64,000 nucleotides of DNA. Source: Pantoea sp. alder81 (lineage in GTDB: Bacteria; Pseudomonadota; Gammaproteobacteria; Enterobacterales; Enterobacteriaceae). Every line of letters starts with the position of its first letter. Position 1 is the stretch's first letter. The position numbers and the translations under genes are program-made. Below the pieces are notes generated by a model that saw only the letters and a program-made list of their open reading frames with translations, did not search any database and was not told the DNA's origin. Positions 14,778-24,228 of the stretch are shown here, piece after piece. Location of the stretch: assembly GCF_020179835.1 (NCBI RefSeq), contig NZ_JAIUDA010000005.1:62001-126000 (forward strand), written 5' to 3'.

Positions 14778-17258
14778 ATGGCAAAGGACATTATTTTGAA
14801 CATCGCAAATCAAATACCCAGACTTTCGATCTGGAATAAACTATTTGCCCTTATTCTGCTGTTGCTGGGGATTATTCTGGCCGCAGGCGGGGGCTGGCTC
14901 GTGGCCTTGGGCGGAAACTGGTACTACGTGCTGGCGGGTATAGGGCTAATCATCTCCGCTGTACTGATATTGATGAAGCGCACCAGCGGCGCAGGCTGGT
15001 TCGCGCTGGTATTTGTCGGCACGTTGATCTGGACCATTCAGGAATCAGGGCTGGATTACTGGCGCTGGGTACCGCGTTTCGCGTTGATGCTGATTCTCGG
15101 CATTTTATTTGCCTTTCAGCTGCCGAATCTGGCGCCGCGCGTCAGTCGGGGTACTTCACGCGCGTTGGCAGCCGTGCTGATTGTCGCCTTTGTGGTGGCC
15201 GCGGCGCTGCCTTTCGCACCCCTCAATGAAACGCCGGCCACTGATGTTCCCGCTGCGGGTTCGGCCAATTACATGGCGGACACAGGGAGCGGAAAAGCTT
15301 CCACGCCAGACAGTGGTGACTGGTATACCTACGGCGGTTCCCTGGCGTCTCAGCGCTTCGCCAATGCCAGCCAGATTAACCCGGATAACGTGAAAGACCT
15401 CAAGCTTGCCTGGCAATTCCGTACCGGTGATTTACCGAAAGCGCGTTGGGGTGGTGAAAACACGCCGATCAAAGTGGGCGATACGCTGTACACCTGTACC
15501 GCTCGCAACATGGTGTTTGCGCTGGATGCCGCTACTGGCAAAGAGAAGTGGCACTTTGACCCAAAGGTCAGCGACAAATCCATTCCCTATACAGCCGCCT
15601 GTCGTGGGTTAACCTGGTATGACAGCCAGACCAACAGCCACGCAACCACTGGACAGGAAGCGGTTGTTGCACCGAACGGTGATAACAGTGACTGCCAGCA
15701 GCGCATCATTCTCGGTACGCTGGATGCCCGCATCATTGAGTTGAATGCCAAAACCGGTGAAGTGTGCCGCAGTTTCGGCAATCAGGGCACGGTCAATCTC
15801 GCGGAAGATATGGGGGAAACCTATGACGGTTATGTGGCCATCAACTCCGCGCCGGTGGTAATACGCGACACGTTGGTGGTGGGACATCAGACGATCGATG
15901 GACAGCGTGCATTCGGCCCGCCGGGCGTGATCAAAGCTTATGATGTGCGTACGGGCGCACTGAAATGGGCCTGGGATGCAGCCGATCCGGATACGGCTAC
16001 ACCGAAGAAAGGGCCTAATGCATACAAGCGCGGTTCACCCGATGTCTGGACCTCGTTTACCGGTGACGACAAGTTAGGATTGGTGTATCTGCCGGTCGGG
16101 AACTCCTCAGGTGACTATTGGAGCGGTACGCGCTCACCTGCCGAAAACAAGTATTCGGTCTCGCTGACGGCATTAAACATCGATACCGGTTTGCCGGCCT
16201 GGACTTTCCAGACTGCGCATAAAGATGTGTGGGATTATGATCCGGGCTCTCAGCCCACGCTGGTGGATTATCCGGATAAAAACGGCGGCAAAACGCCGGC
16301 GATTATCATGCCGACCAAACAGGGTGAGATTTATGTGCTGGATCGCCGCACCGGTAAATCGCTGTTTGGTGTGGAGGAACGTCCGGTCCCCGGTGGCGGC
16401 GTAGAACCAGATCAACGCTCGCCAACCCAGCCTTATTCGTTATTCCATCACCTCAGCAAACCGGATCTCACGCCGCAGGATATGTGGGGCTTAACGCCAG
16501 TGGATCAGCTGGTATGCCGTATTCAGTTCCAGCAAGCCAGTTATAAAGGGCAGTACACGCCGCCGGAAGCCGATCGTCATTCGATTGAGTATCCGGGGTA
16601 TAACGGCGGTTCTGACTGGGGCAGTGTGGCGGTAGATCCGACTCGCGGCATCATCATTGCTAACTACAACGATATGCCGAACTACAACATTCTGGTGCCG
16701 CGTGCCAAAGCCGATGCGATGGGCTGGAAGCCCCGCGATGAAATCCCGTATAACCCACACGATACCGGCCATGCGGAAGGGGCAGGCGATCCACAAATCG
16801 GCGTGCCTTACGCGGTGAACGTGAATGCGGGCTGGCGTTTGCCGTACACCGGAATGCTGTGTAAAGAGCCGCCGTATGGTGGTATCCGTGCGATCGATCT
16901 GCGTGATGGCCGCACTATCTGGGATCGCCCACTGGGCACCGCACGTCGCAATGGCCCATTTGGTCTGCCAACCGGATTGCCGATTAACATTGGTACGCCG
17001 AATAATGGCGGTTCCGTCGTGACATCCAGCGGGCTGATCTTTGTCGCAGCCGCGACCGATGACTTAATCCGCGCCATCGACATGAAAACCGGTAAGGAAG
17101 TGTGGAGCACGGAACTGCCCGCTGGGGGCCAGGCCAATCCAATGATCTACACGCAAAATGGACGCGAGTATCTGGTGATTGTCGCAGCAGGGCATCACTT
17201 TATGGAGACGCCGGTGGGCGATTATGTGCTGGCGTACGCATTGCCTGAACAGAAATAA
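14778..17258 (+). CDS. Membrane-bound PQQ-dependent dehydrogenase, glucose/quinate/shikimate family
   Basis: 826 residues: five N-terminal membrane segments (about 20-150, with GGGWLVALGGNWYY as in E. coli Gcd), then a periplasmic eight-bladed propeller with WTF/W-type docking motifs. The presumed catalytic Asp (HKDVWDYD) and PQQ-contacting Lys (MPTKQGEIYVLDRR) are conserved. It oxidises a sugar or polyol in the periplasm and passes electrons to ubiquinone. The substrate could be glucose, quinate or another polyol, so I give no symbol. ATG at 14778 lacks a ribosome site; an in-frame TTG at 14796 has AAAGGA seven bases upstream and may be the true start. No pqq genes are in the window. Confidence 0.88.
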   Translation: MAKDIILNIANQIPRLSIWNKLFALILLLLGIILAAGGGWLVALGGNWYYVLAGIGLIISAVLILMKRTSGAGWFALVFVGTLIWTIQESGLDYWRWVPRFALMLILGILFAFQLPNLAPRVSRGTSRALAAVLIVAFVVAAALPFAPLNETPATDVPAAGSANYMADTGSGKASTPDSGDWYTYGGSLASQRFANASQINPDNVKDLKLAWQFRTGDLPKARWGGENTPIKVGDTLYTCTARNMVFALDAATGKEKWHFDPKVSDKSIPYTAACRGLTWYDSQTNSHATTGQEAVVAPNGDNSDCQQRIILGTLDARIIELNAKTGEVCRSFGNQGTVNLAEDMGETYDGYVAINSAPVVIRDTLVVGHQTIDGQRAFGPPGVIKAYDVRTGALKWAWDAADPDTATPKKGPNAYKRGSPDVWTSFTGDDKLGLVYLPVGNSSGDYWSGTRSPAENKYSVSLTALNIDTGLPAWTFQTAHKDVWDYDPGSQPTLVDYPDKNGGKTPAIIMPTKQGEIYVLDRRTGKSLFGVEERPVPGGGVEPDQRSPTQPYSLFHHLSKPDLTPQDMWGLTPVDQLVCRIQFQQASYKGQYTPPEADRHSIEYPGYNGGSDWGSVAVDPTRGIIIANYNDMPNYNILVPRAKADAMGWKPRDEIPYNPHDTGHAEGAGDPQIGVPYAVNVNAGWRLPYTGMLCKEPPYGGIRAIDLRDGRTIWDRPLGTARRNGPFGLPTGLPINIGTPNNGGSVVTSSGLIFVAAATDDLIRAIDMKTGKEVWSTELPAGGQANPMIYTQNGREYLVIVAAGHHFMETPVGDYVLAYALPEQK

Positions 17259-17271
17259 CCACCGATAAAAA

Positions 17272-17297
17272 CGGGATTAGGCTGCTGCCTAATCCCG
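17272..17297. terminator. Terminator between the PQQ dehydrogenase and MFS genes
   Basis: CGGGATTAGGC and GCCTAATCCCG are perfect 11-base arms around TGCT. On the minus strand the hairpin is followed by GTTTTTATC, so it is a good intrinsic terminator for the minus operon ending at 17340 and may also stop plus-strand transcription. Confidence 0.75.
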
Positions 17298-17339
17298 CCA
17301 TAAACACTTTGTCATCATATCCCTTTGGTTATCACGTCC

Positions 17340-18800
17340 TCAGGGATTCACCTCTTCTAAACGGCGATTCAGCGTGCGTGGACCAAACACACCAATGGTA
17401 AACACCACGATTGCCATCGCGCCGGAAATCACGGCAAACACTGAACTGACTCCCATCTCACTCAACACCCAGGCAATGGTAAAGCCCGACAACATGCCGC
17501 TGATACGACTCACCGAATAAACCAGCCCGATGGCTTTAGCGCGGAAACGCGTCGGGAAGAGTTCTGCCTGATAAGCGCGGTAAGAGAAGGTCATACAGGT
17601 ACTGGCCAGCGACAGCAGCAGTCCTAACGTTACCAGCATCACCGGTTGCGACTGCCAGGAAAATACCGTGCCGACGAGGGCAATGGCCAGTGCAGATCCA
17701 CTCACCAGCCACTTACGCTCAATGCGATCGGCAAAGGTCATCGCCAACAGCGGCCCCAGCGGGCTGGCAAAGGCAATAAGGAAGGAATAGAGCAAGCTGT
17801 GGGTAAAGGTCACACCTTTGGCTGCCAGCAGTGTCGGGATCCAACTGGCAAATCCGTAATAGCCAATCGACTGAAAGAAGTTGAATACCAGCAGCATAAT
17901 GGTGCGACGACGATACGGCGGGCGCCACATCTCATTCTTCACGGCCGGTTTAGATTCAGTGGGTTGCAACAAATGGCTGTCAATGGCAGGCAGCGCCGCG
18001 CCAGTTGACTTTGCCACACGCGCTTCCAGTCGGCGTACCACGTCTTCCGCTTCTTTGTAACGGCCTTGCTCCACCAGCCAGCGTGGGCTTTCCGGTAATC
18101 CCATCCGCAGGATCCATACCAGCACCGCGCCGATACAGCCAAACAACACTACCCAACGCCAGCCGCTTAAACCGAGAATTTCCTGCGGGACTAATTGCCA
18201 TGAGAGGAAAGCGATAGTCGGAATCGAGGTGTACTGGATGGCCTGCACAAACGCATAAGATCTTCCGCGTAAACGCGCCGGGATAAATTCAGAAACATAG
18301 GCATCAATAGTCACCAGCTCGGCGCCCACGCCAATGCCAGAAATGATGCGCCAGAACACCACGGCAAACGGATGGTGCTGAAACGCCATGATGCCGCTAG
18401 CCACCGCGTACACCAGTAACGCGATAATAAACACCTTTTTGCGCCCGATGCGGTCGGCCAGGTTGGCGATCAGCAAGGTGCCGAGGAAAACACCGAGGAA
18501 CATGGCTGCGACAAACGCACCGAGGCTTTGGGGATCAAAAAAGTTATGGCTACCGTGAGAAAAAATCCCTTCACGTACCATGCCGGGACCGATATAGGCG
18601 GTCAGGAACACGTCATAAACTTCAAACCAACCTCCCATCGCCAGCGCAAAAATAATCAGCCACAACGGGCGCGCGGCAGGTAAGCGTTCCAGACGCGCAG
18701 AGAGTTGCGCACCAAAGGCCTTACCTTCTTCTGGTGTGAAGTTGTCACGCCAGGTCATCGGCGGGGGGATCGACTCGCTCAGCGAAATTTTTTTCAGCAC
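17340..18800 (-). CDS. MFS transporter, sugar-porter/metabolite-H+ symporter type
   Basis: 486 residues with 12 membrane segments. MFS loop motifs are seen: ADRIGRKKVF after segment 2, and PESPRWLVEQGR, typical of the sugar-porter branch, before the central loop. The first 45 residues are a cytoplasmic extension. GTG is the start codon, preceded by GGAG. The gene is last in an operon with an RraA-family aldolase and a 2-hydroxyacid dehydrogenase, so it likely imports a carboxylic or sugar acid they degrade. Confidence 0.88.
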   Translation of the reverse strand: MLKKISLSESIPPPMTWRDNFTPEEGKAFGAQLSARLERLPAARPLWLIIFALAMGGWFEVYDVFLTAYIGPGMVREGIFSHGSHNFFDPQSLGAFVAAMFLGVFLGTLLIANLADRIGRKKVFIIALLVYAVASGIMAFQHHPFAVVFWRIISGIGVGAELVTIDAYVSEFIPARLRGRSYAFVQAIQYTSIPTIAFLSWQLVPQEILGLSGWRWVVLFGCIGAVLVWILRMGLPESPRWLVEQGRYKEAEDVVRRLEARVAKSTGAALPAIDSHLLQPTESKPAVKNEMWRPPYRRRTIMLLVFNFFQSIGYYGFASWIPTLLAAKGVTFTHSLLYSFLIAFASPLGPLLAMTFADRIERKWLVSGSALAIALVGTVFSWQSQPVMLVTLGLLLSLASTCMTFSYRAYQAELFPTRFRAKAIGLVYSVSRISGMLSGFTIAWVLSEMGVSSVFAVISGAMAIVVFTIGVFGPRTLNRRLEEVNP

Positions 18801-18837
18801 GGTAGGGTACTCCGTTGTTTTTATAATGGTTTGTTAA

Positions 18838-18860
18838 GGGCTGGCCAGATGGCCGCGCCC
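18838..18860 (-). terminator. Intra-operon hairpin upstream of the MFS gene
   Basis: GGGC-T-GGCC pairs with GGCC-GC-GCCC around AGAT, between the RraA-family gene and the MFS gene. It may reduce transporter expression relative to the enzymes or protect the upstream message; it lacks a T run. Confidence 0.4.
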
Positions 18861-18887
18861 GATAACACAGGTGATTCAGCTTTAACG

Positions 18888-19580
18888 TTAAACCGGGCAG
18901 CCTTTAGCACGCAGAATGGCGTTGAATCGTTCAGGATCGTTGTTGCCTGCCACGTTGCTGGCGCGGATCTTTTCTTCACGCTGTGCATGTTGCTGTACGC
19001 GAGGCAGCAGTACGCTCAGCTCATCCTGTGCAATAGCAATCACGCCGTCCGCATCTGCCACGATCAAATCGCCTGGCGACACCACCAGTCCGGCACAGTG
19101 CACGGTGGTGTTCACTTCGCCTGGGCCTTCTTTGGAAGGACCTCGTAGGGTGTTGCCGCGTGCCCAGCAGGCAATGCCGCCTTCTGCCCATTCATTCAGA
19201 TCGCGTACGGCACCATCAATCACGAAACCGGCAATCTTTTTGGTGATCGCAGAGGTGCGCATCAGGCCGCCAATTAACGCCTGGGTCAGATCGCCTGAGC
19301 CGTCTACCACGATCACATCGCCGGGCTGTGCCATCTCGATGGCTTTATGGATCATCAGGTTATCGCCCGGTCGCACTTTCACGGTGATCGCCGGGCCGCA
19401 CAACACCAAATTGGCATCATTGTGATAGGCCTGTAAGCCAAGCGCACCGACACTGCGGCCCATGGAATCGCCAATGTTCGGCACCGGCAAGGCACGGAAG
19501 GCATCAATCACGCCCGCATCAATCTGTGCGCCGCGCTCACCAATGAAATAGCCAATCGGCCAGTCTTTATGGATGGTCAT
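18888..19580 (-). CDS. RraA-family protein, probable 4-hydroxy-4-methyl-2-oxoglutarate aldolase-type lyase
   Basis: 230 residues with the class II aldolase RraA fold. Key metal and substrate residues are visible in PGDVIVVDGSGDLTQALIGG and GFVIDGAVRDLNEW (the Arg-Asp pair used for catalysis). The longer form with the GPSKEGPGEVN loop is typical of HMG/CHA aldolases and oxaloacetate decarboxylases rather than the RNase E inhibitor RraA. ATG has GGAG seven bases upstream. Within this operon it would cleave a hydroxy-oxo acid, yielding pyruvate or a related compound. Confidence 0.85.
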   Translation of the reverse strand: MTIHKDWPIGYFIGERGAQIDAGVIDAFRALPVPNIGDSMGRSVGALGLQAYHNDANLVLCGPAITVKVRPGDNLMIHKAIEMAQPGDVIVVDGSGDLTQALIGGLMRTSAITKKIAGFVIDGAVRDLNEWAEGGIACWARGNTLRGPSKEGPGEVNTTVHCAGLVVSPGDLIVADADGVIAIAQDELSVLLPRVQQHAQREEKIRASNVAGNNDPERFNAILRAKGCPV

Positions 19581-19583
19581 AGG

Positions 19584-20561
19584 TTAACTCCGGTTTAACA
19601 CCTGCGGATTGACGCAGGCGGTTGGGTTGATCTGTTGGTTATCGAGAAAAGCCAGACACTGACGTGCTGCGCTCTGTGCAACGGCGTCCAGTGCCTGCGG
19701 GGTGGAACCGCCAATATGCGGGGTCACGATCAGGTTGCTGAGCGCACGGAACGGATGTTCGGCAGCCAGCGGCTCAAGTGCCACGGTGTCCAGTGCTGCG
19801 GCACGCAGTTGCCCACTTTGTAACGCGACAGCCAGCGCCTCTTCATCAATCAATTCACCGCGAGCGGTATTGATCAGCGTGGCGTGAGCAGGCAACTGCG
19901 CCAAACGTTGCGCGTTGATCATCAGGCGGGTTTTGGGTGTGACCGGGCAGTGCAGACTCAGCACGTCCGCCAGTGGCAGTAAATCGTCGAGCGAATCACA
20001 GCGTTGCGCCCCTTCAAAGTCACCATCAGCTGGCGCGGCAGGATCAAAAAATGCGACCTGCATCCCAATCACTCGCGCAAAGCGCGCCACGCGGCGGCCG
20101 ATTTCACCAAAGCCGACCAAGCCCAGGGTTTTGCCCTGTAGCTCTTCGCCGTCACCGCTGCGGGTCCAGCGTCCGGCGGTGACTTCCTGCTGAAAATAGG
20201 GCAGACGGCGTGCGCAGTTCAGCATCAGTGCCAGCGTTAGTTCAGCAACAGATTGTGCATTGGTTGCTGGCGTGGTCAGCACCGGAATGCCGCGTTCAGT
20301 CGCGGCTGCTACATCAATATTGGTCACTCCCACGCCGTGTTTGCAGATGATTTTCAGCGTTGGACAGGCGTTGATGGCTTTCGCGTTCAAATCGACGGTG
20401 CGCGAGATCACCGCGTCATACGGCATGCTGCTCATACGATGTTCAACTTCCGCAACATCATTGGCGTCATCCAGATAATCGACCACACAGCCTGCTTCAG
20501 CGAGCAGTTGACGGCCTCCCTGGCCAAGGCTGGTAGTGGTCACGAGAAAGCGATAAGTCAT
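19584..20561 (-). CDS. D-isomer-specific 2-hydroxyacid dehydrogenase
   Basis: 325 residues of the phosphoglycerate/glyoxylate dehydrogenase family. The Rossmann motif is GLVGFGEIGRRVA, followed by the substrate Arg in INTARGELIDEEAL, the Glu in DTVALEPL and the catalytic His in PHIGGST. NAD specificity is likely from the Asp in FFDPAAP. It is the first gene of the operon, separated from the aldolase gene by three bases, and would interconvert a 2-hydroxy acid and the 2-oxo acid handled by the aldolase. Confidence 0.88.
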   Translation of the reverse strand: MTYRFLVTTTSLGQGGRQLLAEAGCVVDYLDDANDVAEVEHRMSSMPYDAVISRTVDLNAKAINACPTLKIICKHGVGVTNIDVAAATERGIPVLTTPATNAQSVAELTLALMLNCARRLPYFQQEVTAGRWTRSGDGEELQGKTLGLVGFGEIGRRVARFARVIGMQVAFFDPAAPADGDFEGAQRCDSLDDLLPLADVLSLHCPVTPKTRLMINAQRLAQLPAHATLINTARGELIDEEALAVALQSGQLRAAALDTVALEPLAAEHPFRALSNLIVTPHIGGSTPQALDAVAQSAARQCLAFLDNQQINPTACVNPQVLNRS

Positions 20562-21040
20562 GTCGGTTCTCCGATAGGGTTTACGTCATCCTGGCATCGA
20601 CAACCGATAAAAAATATTCTGCGAAGGTTATTAATTCATTCCTGACAGGAATAATTACCTGAAACGGAAGTTGAAACGTCACATGCCATAACGTTGGAAT
20701 TTTGTTAACAAACAGATCGCACATTGCTGGGGTTGTGTTCAGCTATACGCTTTAGGATTTTTACTTAAAAAATCGTTAAAAACGTAGAGTTAGCGGAGCG
20801 CAGCAGCCAGACATCAGCAGGTTAAAGACCACATCAATAGTGTGATCCACTTCAAAAACATCCTTCAGCCCCCTGATACTCATCAATTATTTTATCGTCG
20901 TTGTTTTGAGCAAAGTGCGCCGCAAAGTTGCACAACTCATGCATCGAACGTTTTTTAGCCGCACGAAATGATAAATGTAACTAAAGTTATAGAGTGTACC
21001 GTTTGGTTCATTAACAACTAGATAATAGAACGGTTACATC
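20562..21040. other. Divergent promoter region, no gene seen
   Basis: 479 bases between two divergent operons. I see no open frame with a ribosome site, no strong palindrome and no RNA-like structure. It must hold promoters for the 2-hydroxyacid dehydrogenase operon (-) and the periplasmic dehydrogenase operon (+). Confidence 0.45.
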
Positions 21041-21439
21041 ATGTCTCACTCAAAAGATCTCCTCGCTGTGCTCGGCCGCGTCATGGCGGTGGGTCTGTTC
21101 TTCACTTCCGGTCTCGACAAAATCACGCACTACGCAGACAACCTGCAAACCATGGCCGACAACGGCGTTCCGGCCTTATTTCTGCCGCTAGTGATCTTGC
21201 TGGAAGTGGGCGGCGGTCTGGCGATTGCCTTTGGTTTTCTGACGCGATTCACGGCCATTTTCATGGCAGTGTTCTCGGTTCTGGCGGGATTCCTGTTCTA
21301 TCAGGGATACAGCCACGCACACCTGATGGTGTGGTTAAAAAACATCTCCTGCGCTGCCGGTTTCCTGATGCTGTGTCTGAACGGCGGCGGTAAATGGAGC
21401 CTCGATCATCTGATTCAGCAACGTCTCGCACGCCACTGA
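21041..21439 (+). CDS. DoxX-family membrane protein
   Basis: 132 residues with four membrane segments and the family start LGRVMAVGLFFTSGLDKITHY. DoxX-like proteins often accompany quinol-linked or thiosulfate-oxidising enzymes and may help assemble or couple membrane redox complexes. It is the first gene of a six-gene dehydrogenase operon. A leading position makes a role in linking the complex to the quinone pool plausible, though this is inference. Confidence 0.85.
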   Translation: MSHSKDLLAVLGRVMAVGLFFTSGLDKITHYADNLQTMADNGVPALFLPLVILLEVGGGLAIAFGFLTRFTAIFMAVFSVLAGFLFYQGYSHAHLMVWLKNISCAAGFLMLCLNGGGKWSLDHLIQQRLARH

Positions 21440-21478
21440 TTTTTCTCTCTAAACGATTCATTATTCAGGACAACACCC

Positions 21479-21955
21479 ATGAAAAAACTCCCGACATTGC
21501 TGCTGTGCGGCGGACTTTTCTGTGCCGCAGCGCAAGCCGCTGAACCCGTTAACCAGGTCGCTGTATTAACCCATCACCAGGCGCAACAGCTGGTGGAAAA
21601 AGCCGAGCAGATTATTGGTAGCCATCACATCGGCGGCGCAATTGCGGTGGTCGATCCTTTTGGTCAGTTGATCGCTTATGAGCGTCTGGATGGAGCAACG
21701 CTGGCCAACAGCGAACTCGCGCCGAAGAAAGCACACTCGGCGGCCGCTTTTGGTGTGCCCACTTCCAGCTTCCAGCAGAAAATCGCTGCCGGAAATGTTG
21801 GCATGCTGGGTAACCCGGTAGTGGTGCCGCTGCCAGGCGGTGAGCCGGTGAAAGTGAACGGTGTGGTGGTCGGTGCCATTGGTGTCAGCACGCCAGACGG
21901 CAACGTGGATGCTGAAGCGGCGCAGGGCGCGCTGTCGGCGTTGAAAGCAGGTTAG
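21479..21955 (+). CDS. Exported GlcG/HbpS-family protein (DUF336), first copy
   Basis: 158 residues with signal peptide (KKLPTLLLCGGLFCAAAQA). The mature part is one GlcG/HbpS domain (DQLI-like AVVDPFGQLIAYERLDGA, then PLPGGEPVKVNGVVVGAIGVSG-type ending GAIGVSTPDG). HbpS-type members bind heme or assist cofactor handling. A second gene of the same family closes the operon at 25687. Periplasmic location matches the dehydrogenase encoded between them. Confidence 0.85.
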   Translation: MKKLPTLLLCGGLFCAAAQAAEPVNQVAVLTHHQAQQLVEKAEQIIGSHHIGGAIAVVDPFGQLIAYERLDGATLANSELAPKKAHSAAAFGVPTSSFQQKIAAGNVGMLGNPVVVPLPGGEPVKVNGVVVGAIGVSTPDGNVDAEAAQGALSALKAG

Positions 21956-21957
21956 CC

Positions 21958-22614
21958 ATGGAAAGGAGACGTTTTTTACAACTGATGATGGCCACCCCGG
22001 TCATCGTTTCTATCCCGCTGCAACCGCTGTTGGCCGCAACTGCTGACGCCTCTCAGGCGCTGCTGCTGCGCGCCAGTGAACTGTTAACCGGACGTCGTGG
22101 CCTCGATATCGGCATCACCGAACGGTTATGGACGCTGTTGTGTGAGCAGGATGCGGGATTCCCGGCCCAGTTGGCGCGCCTGATGACGCGACTCAACGCG
22201 CTGCACAGCGAAGATCGTGAGCAGATCGTCGCGCAGCTGGATGATGCGGATGTGAAGACCGCGCTGACGATAATCTCGCCGTGGTATCTCGGCTATACCG
22301 GTCATCCGTCTACGACCAAAGCGGTGGATGACGCGCACTTCGTTACCTTCCTGTCGGCGCTGATGTATGAGCCGACGCGTGATCACACCATTCGCCCGAG
22401 CTATGCCCGAGCGGGCGGTGATTACTGGGCCGAGGTGCCACCGGGTGTAACCGCGCCACCGATGTCCACCTTGATACGCGAATGGGGCGATCAATCGCCC
22501 GTCGCCGCAAAGCAGATTAAACAGCCTGACGCACCCTGGTTACTGATGGTGCAGGGCAAAGCCAAAACCCTCGTGGAAGCCGAGGCGATGCTGGCGCAGC
22601 ACAACAACCTATAA
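21958..22614 (+). CDS. Small (gamma) subunit of a membrane-bound sugar/polyol dehydrogenase
   Basis: 218 residues with a Tat-like start (MERRRFLQLMMATPVIVS). It resembles the small subunits of fructose/sorbitol dehydrogenases, which fold with the flavoprotein subunit and carry it across the membrane in folded form. HPSTTKAVDDAHFVTFLSALMYEPTRD is typical of the group (short segments such as LGYTGHP and SALMYEPT are seen). It lies two bases after the preceding stop and 21 bases before the flavoprotein gene. Confidence 0.8.
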   Translation: MERRRFLQLMMATPVIVSIPLQPLLAATADASQALLLRASELLTGRRGLDIGITERLWTLLCEQDAGFPAQLARLMTRLNALHSEDREQIVAQLDDADVKTALTIISPWYLGYTGHPSTTKAVDDAHFVTFLSALMYEPTRDHTIRPSYARAGGDYWAEVPPGVTAPPMSTLIREWGDQSPVAAKQIKQPDAPWLLMVQGKAKTLVEAEAMLAQHNNL

Positions 22615-22635
22615 CAAGAATCGAGCAGGTACATC

Positions 22636-24228
22636 ATGAGTGAATTTGATGCCGACGTAGTGATCGTCGGCTCCGGTGCGCTGGGCGCCAACGCCGCTTA
22701 TCAGCTGGCGAAAGCGGGCAAATCGGTGATTATGCTGGAAGCAGGGCCTTATATTCCACGCTGGAAAGTGGTGGAAAACTACCGAAACGGTGCCAGTAAA
22801 CGTAACTGGTGCGCGCCGTATCCGAATCTGCCGTGGGCACCGAACTCTTACACCGAAGGTTATATCGATGCCAAAGGGGATGAAGACTTCGAGTATGTCA
22901 CCAGCTACTTACGCGTAGCCGGCGGCAGTACGCGTCACTGGGCATCCGCCTGCTGGCGCTTGTTACCCAACGACTTCAAGCTAAAAAGCGTCTACGGCGT
23001 TGGCCGCGACTGGCCGATGGAGTACGGCGAGCTGGAGCCCTGGTATGTCAAAGCCGAGCGCGAAGTCGGCGTCGTCGGCACCGCCGATGAGGACCAAAGC
23101 GGGCAAGGGCGCGGTCATTATCCGCCACGTTCAGCAGAGTATCCGCTGCCGCCGGAGGCCAAGCCTTATATGGTGCAGCGCATGCAATCAAAGCTGGGCC
23201 CGATGGGTTATCAGGTGATTCATGAGCCGCACGCCCGCGTGTCACGCCCTTATGATGGCCGCCCGGCTTGCGCAGGTAACAACAACTGCGAACCGATCTG
23301 CCCGATTGGCGCGATGTATTCCGGCGATATGCACGTCGATAAAGCGGTGGCGCTGGGCGTGCAGTTACGCACCGAATGTGTTGCCTGGAAGCTGGAGAAA
23401 GGCGCAGGTAACAAGATCGTCGCGCTGCATTATCGTCAGCCCGATGGCAAAGACACGCGCCTCACCGCCAAAACCTTCATCATCGCCGCGCACGGGCTGG
23501 AAACGCCAAAGCTGCTGCTGATGAATGATGTGGCCAACAGTTCCGATCAGGTCGGTCGTAACCTGATGGATCACACCGGTTTGAGCCTGACATTCCTCGC
23601 TGATGAACCGCTGTGGACCGGACGTGGATCCGTGCAGCACGGCACCATCGCCAATCGCCGTGATGAAGCCAGTCGCGCACAGCACTCGGCGATCCGCTAT
23701 TCACTGCGTAACCTGGTGCCCAACGTCGATGTTACCGTGCCGCTGCTGAAACAGGGCATGATGGGGCAAGCGCTGGATGATGCGATTCGCGACCGCGCCT
23801 CGCGCATCATGAACATCAGCACCATGAGTGAAACGCTGCCAAGTCCGACCAACCGCGTGACGCCAAATTACGATCGAAAAGATTCGATTGGCCTGCCGAT
23901 GCTCAACGTCAATTACCATCTTGATGATTACGTGCGTGGTATGCGCCCCCAGGCGTACAAGGACTTCGCTAACTTCCTGCAGGCCTTTAACGGTGAAGTG
24001 ATTGAAGCTCCGACCGGCTGGCGCAATCAGTATCACATCATGGGCACCACCATCATGGGCGATAACCCGCGTGATTCGGTGGTCGATGCGCACTGCCGCA
24101 GCTGGGATCATCCCAATCTGTTCCTCGCCACCACCGGCGTGATGCCCACCTCTGCCACGGTGAACCCTACGTTGACGGGCATCGCTCTGGCGTTGCGCAT
24201 GGCCGATACCATCGCGAGGGAGATCTGA
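22636..24228 (+). CDS. GMC-family flavoprotein dehydrogenase, catalytic subunit
   Basis: 530 residues of the glucose-methanol-choline family. FAD-binding GSGALGANAAY is at residues 12-22. A Cys-rich loop CAGNNNCEPICP near residue 212 resembles the 3Fe-4S loop of FAD-glucose and fructose dehydrogenases. The C-terminal catalytic region has the His/Asn segments HIMGTT and SATVNPTLTG. It would oxidise a sugar, sugar acid or polyol in the periplasm and pass electrons to the cytochrome encoded next. It has no signal peptide of its own, so export must ride on the Tat-bearing small subunit. Confidence 0.88.
   Translation: MSEFDADVVIVGSGALGANAAYQLAKAGKSVIMLEAGPYIPRWKVVENYRNGASKRNWCAPYPNLPWAPNSYTEGYIDAKGDEDFEYVTSYLRVAGGSTRHWASACWRLLPNDFKLKSVYGVGRDWPMEYGELEPWYVKAEREVGVVGTADEDQSGQGRGHYPPRSAEYPLPPEAKPYMVQRMQSKLGPMGYQVIHEPHARVSRPYDGRPACAGNNNCEPICPIGAMYSGDMHVDKAVALGVQLRTECVAWKLEKGAGNKIVALHYRQPDGKDTRLTAKTFIIAAHGLETPKLLLMNDVANSSDQVGRNLMDHTGLSLTFLADEPLWTGRGSVQHGTIANRRDEASRAQHSAIRYSLRNLVPNVDVTVPLLKQGMMGQALDDAIRDRASRIMNISTMSETLPSPTNRVTPNYDRKDSIGLPMLNVNYHLDDYVRGMRPQAYKDFANFLQAFNGEVIEAPTGWRNQYHIMGTTIMGDNPRDSVVDAHCRSWDHPNLFLATTGVMPTSATVNPTLTGIALALRMADTIAREI

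Noticed and set aside
15156..17137. Several long antisense frames inside the PQQ dehydrogenase gene
   Set aside because: Typical shadow frames of a GC-rich gene; no starts with ribosome sites and no recognisable domains.
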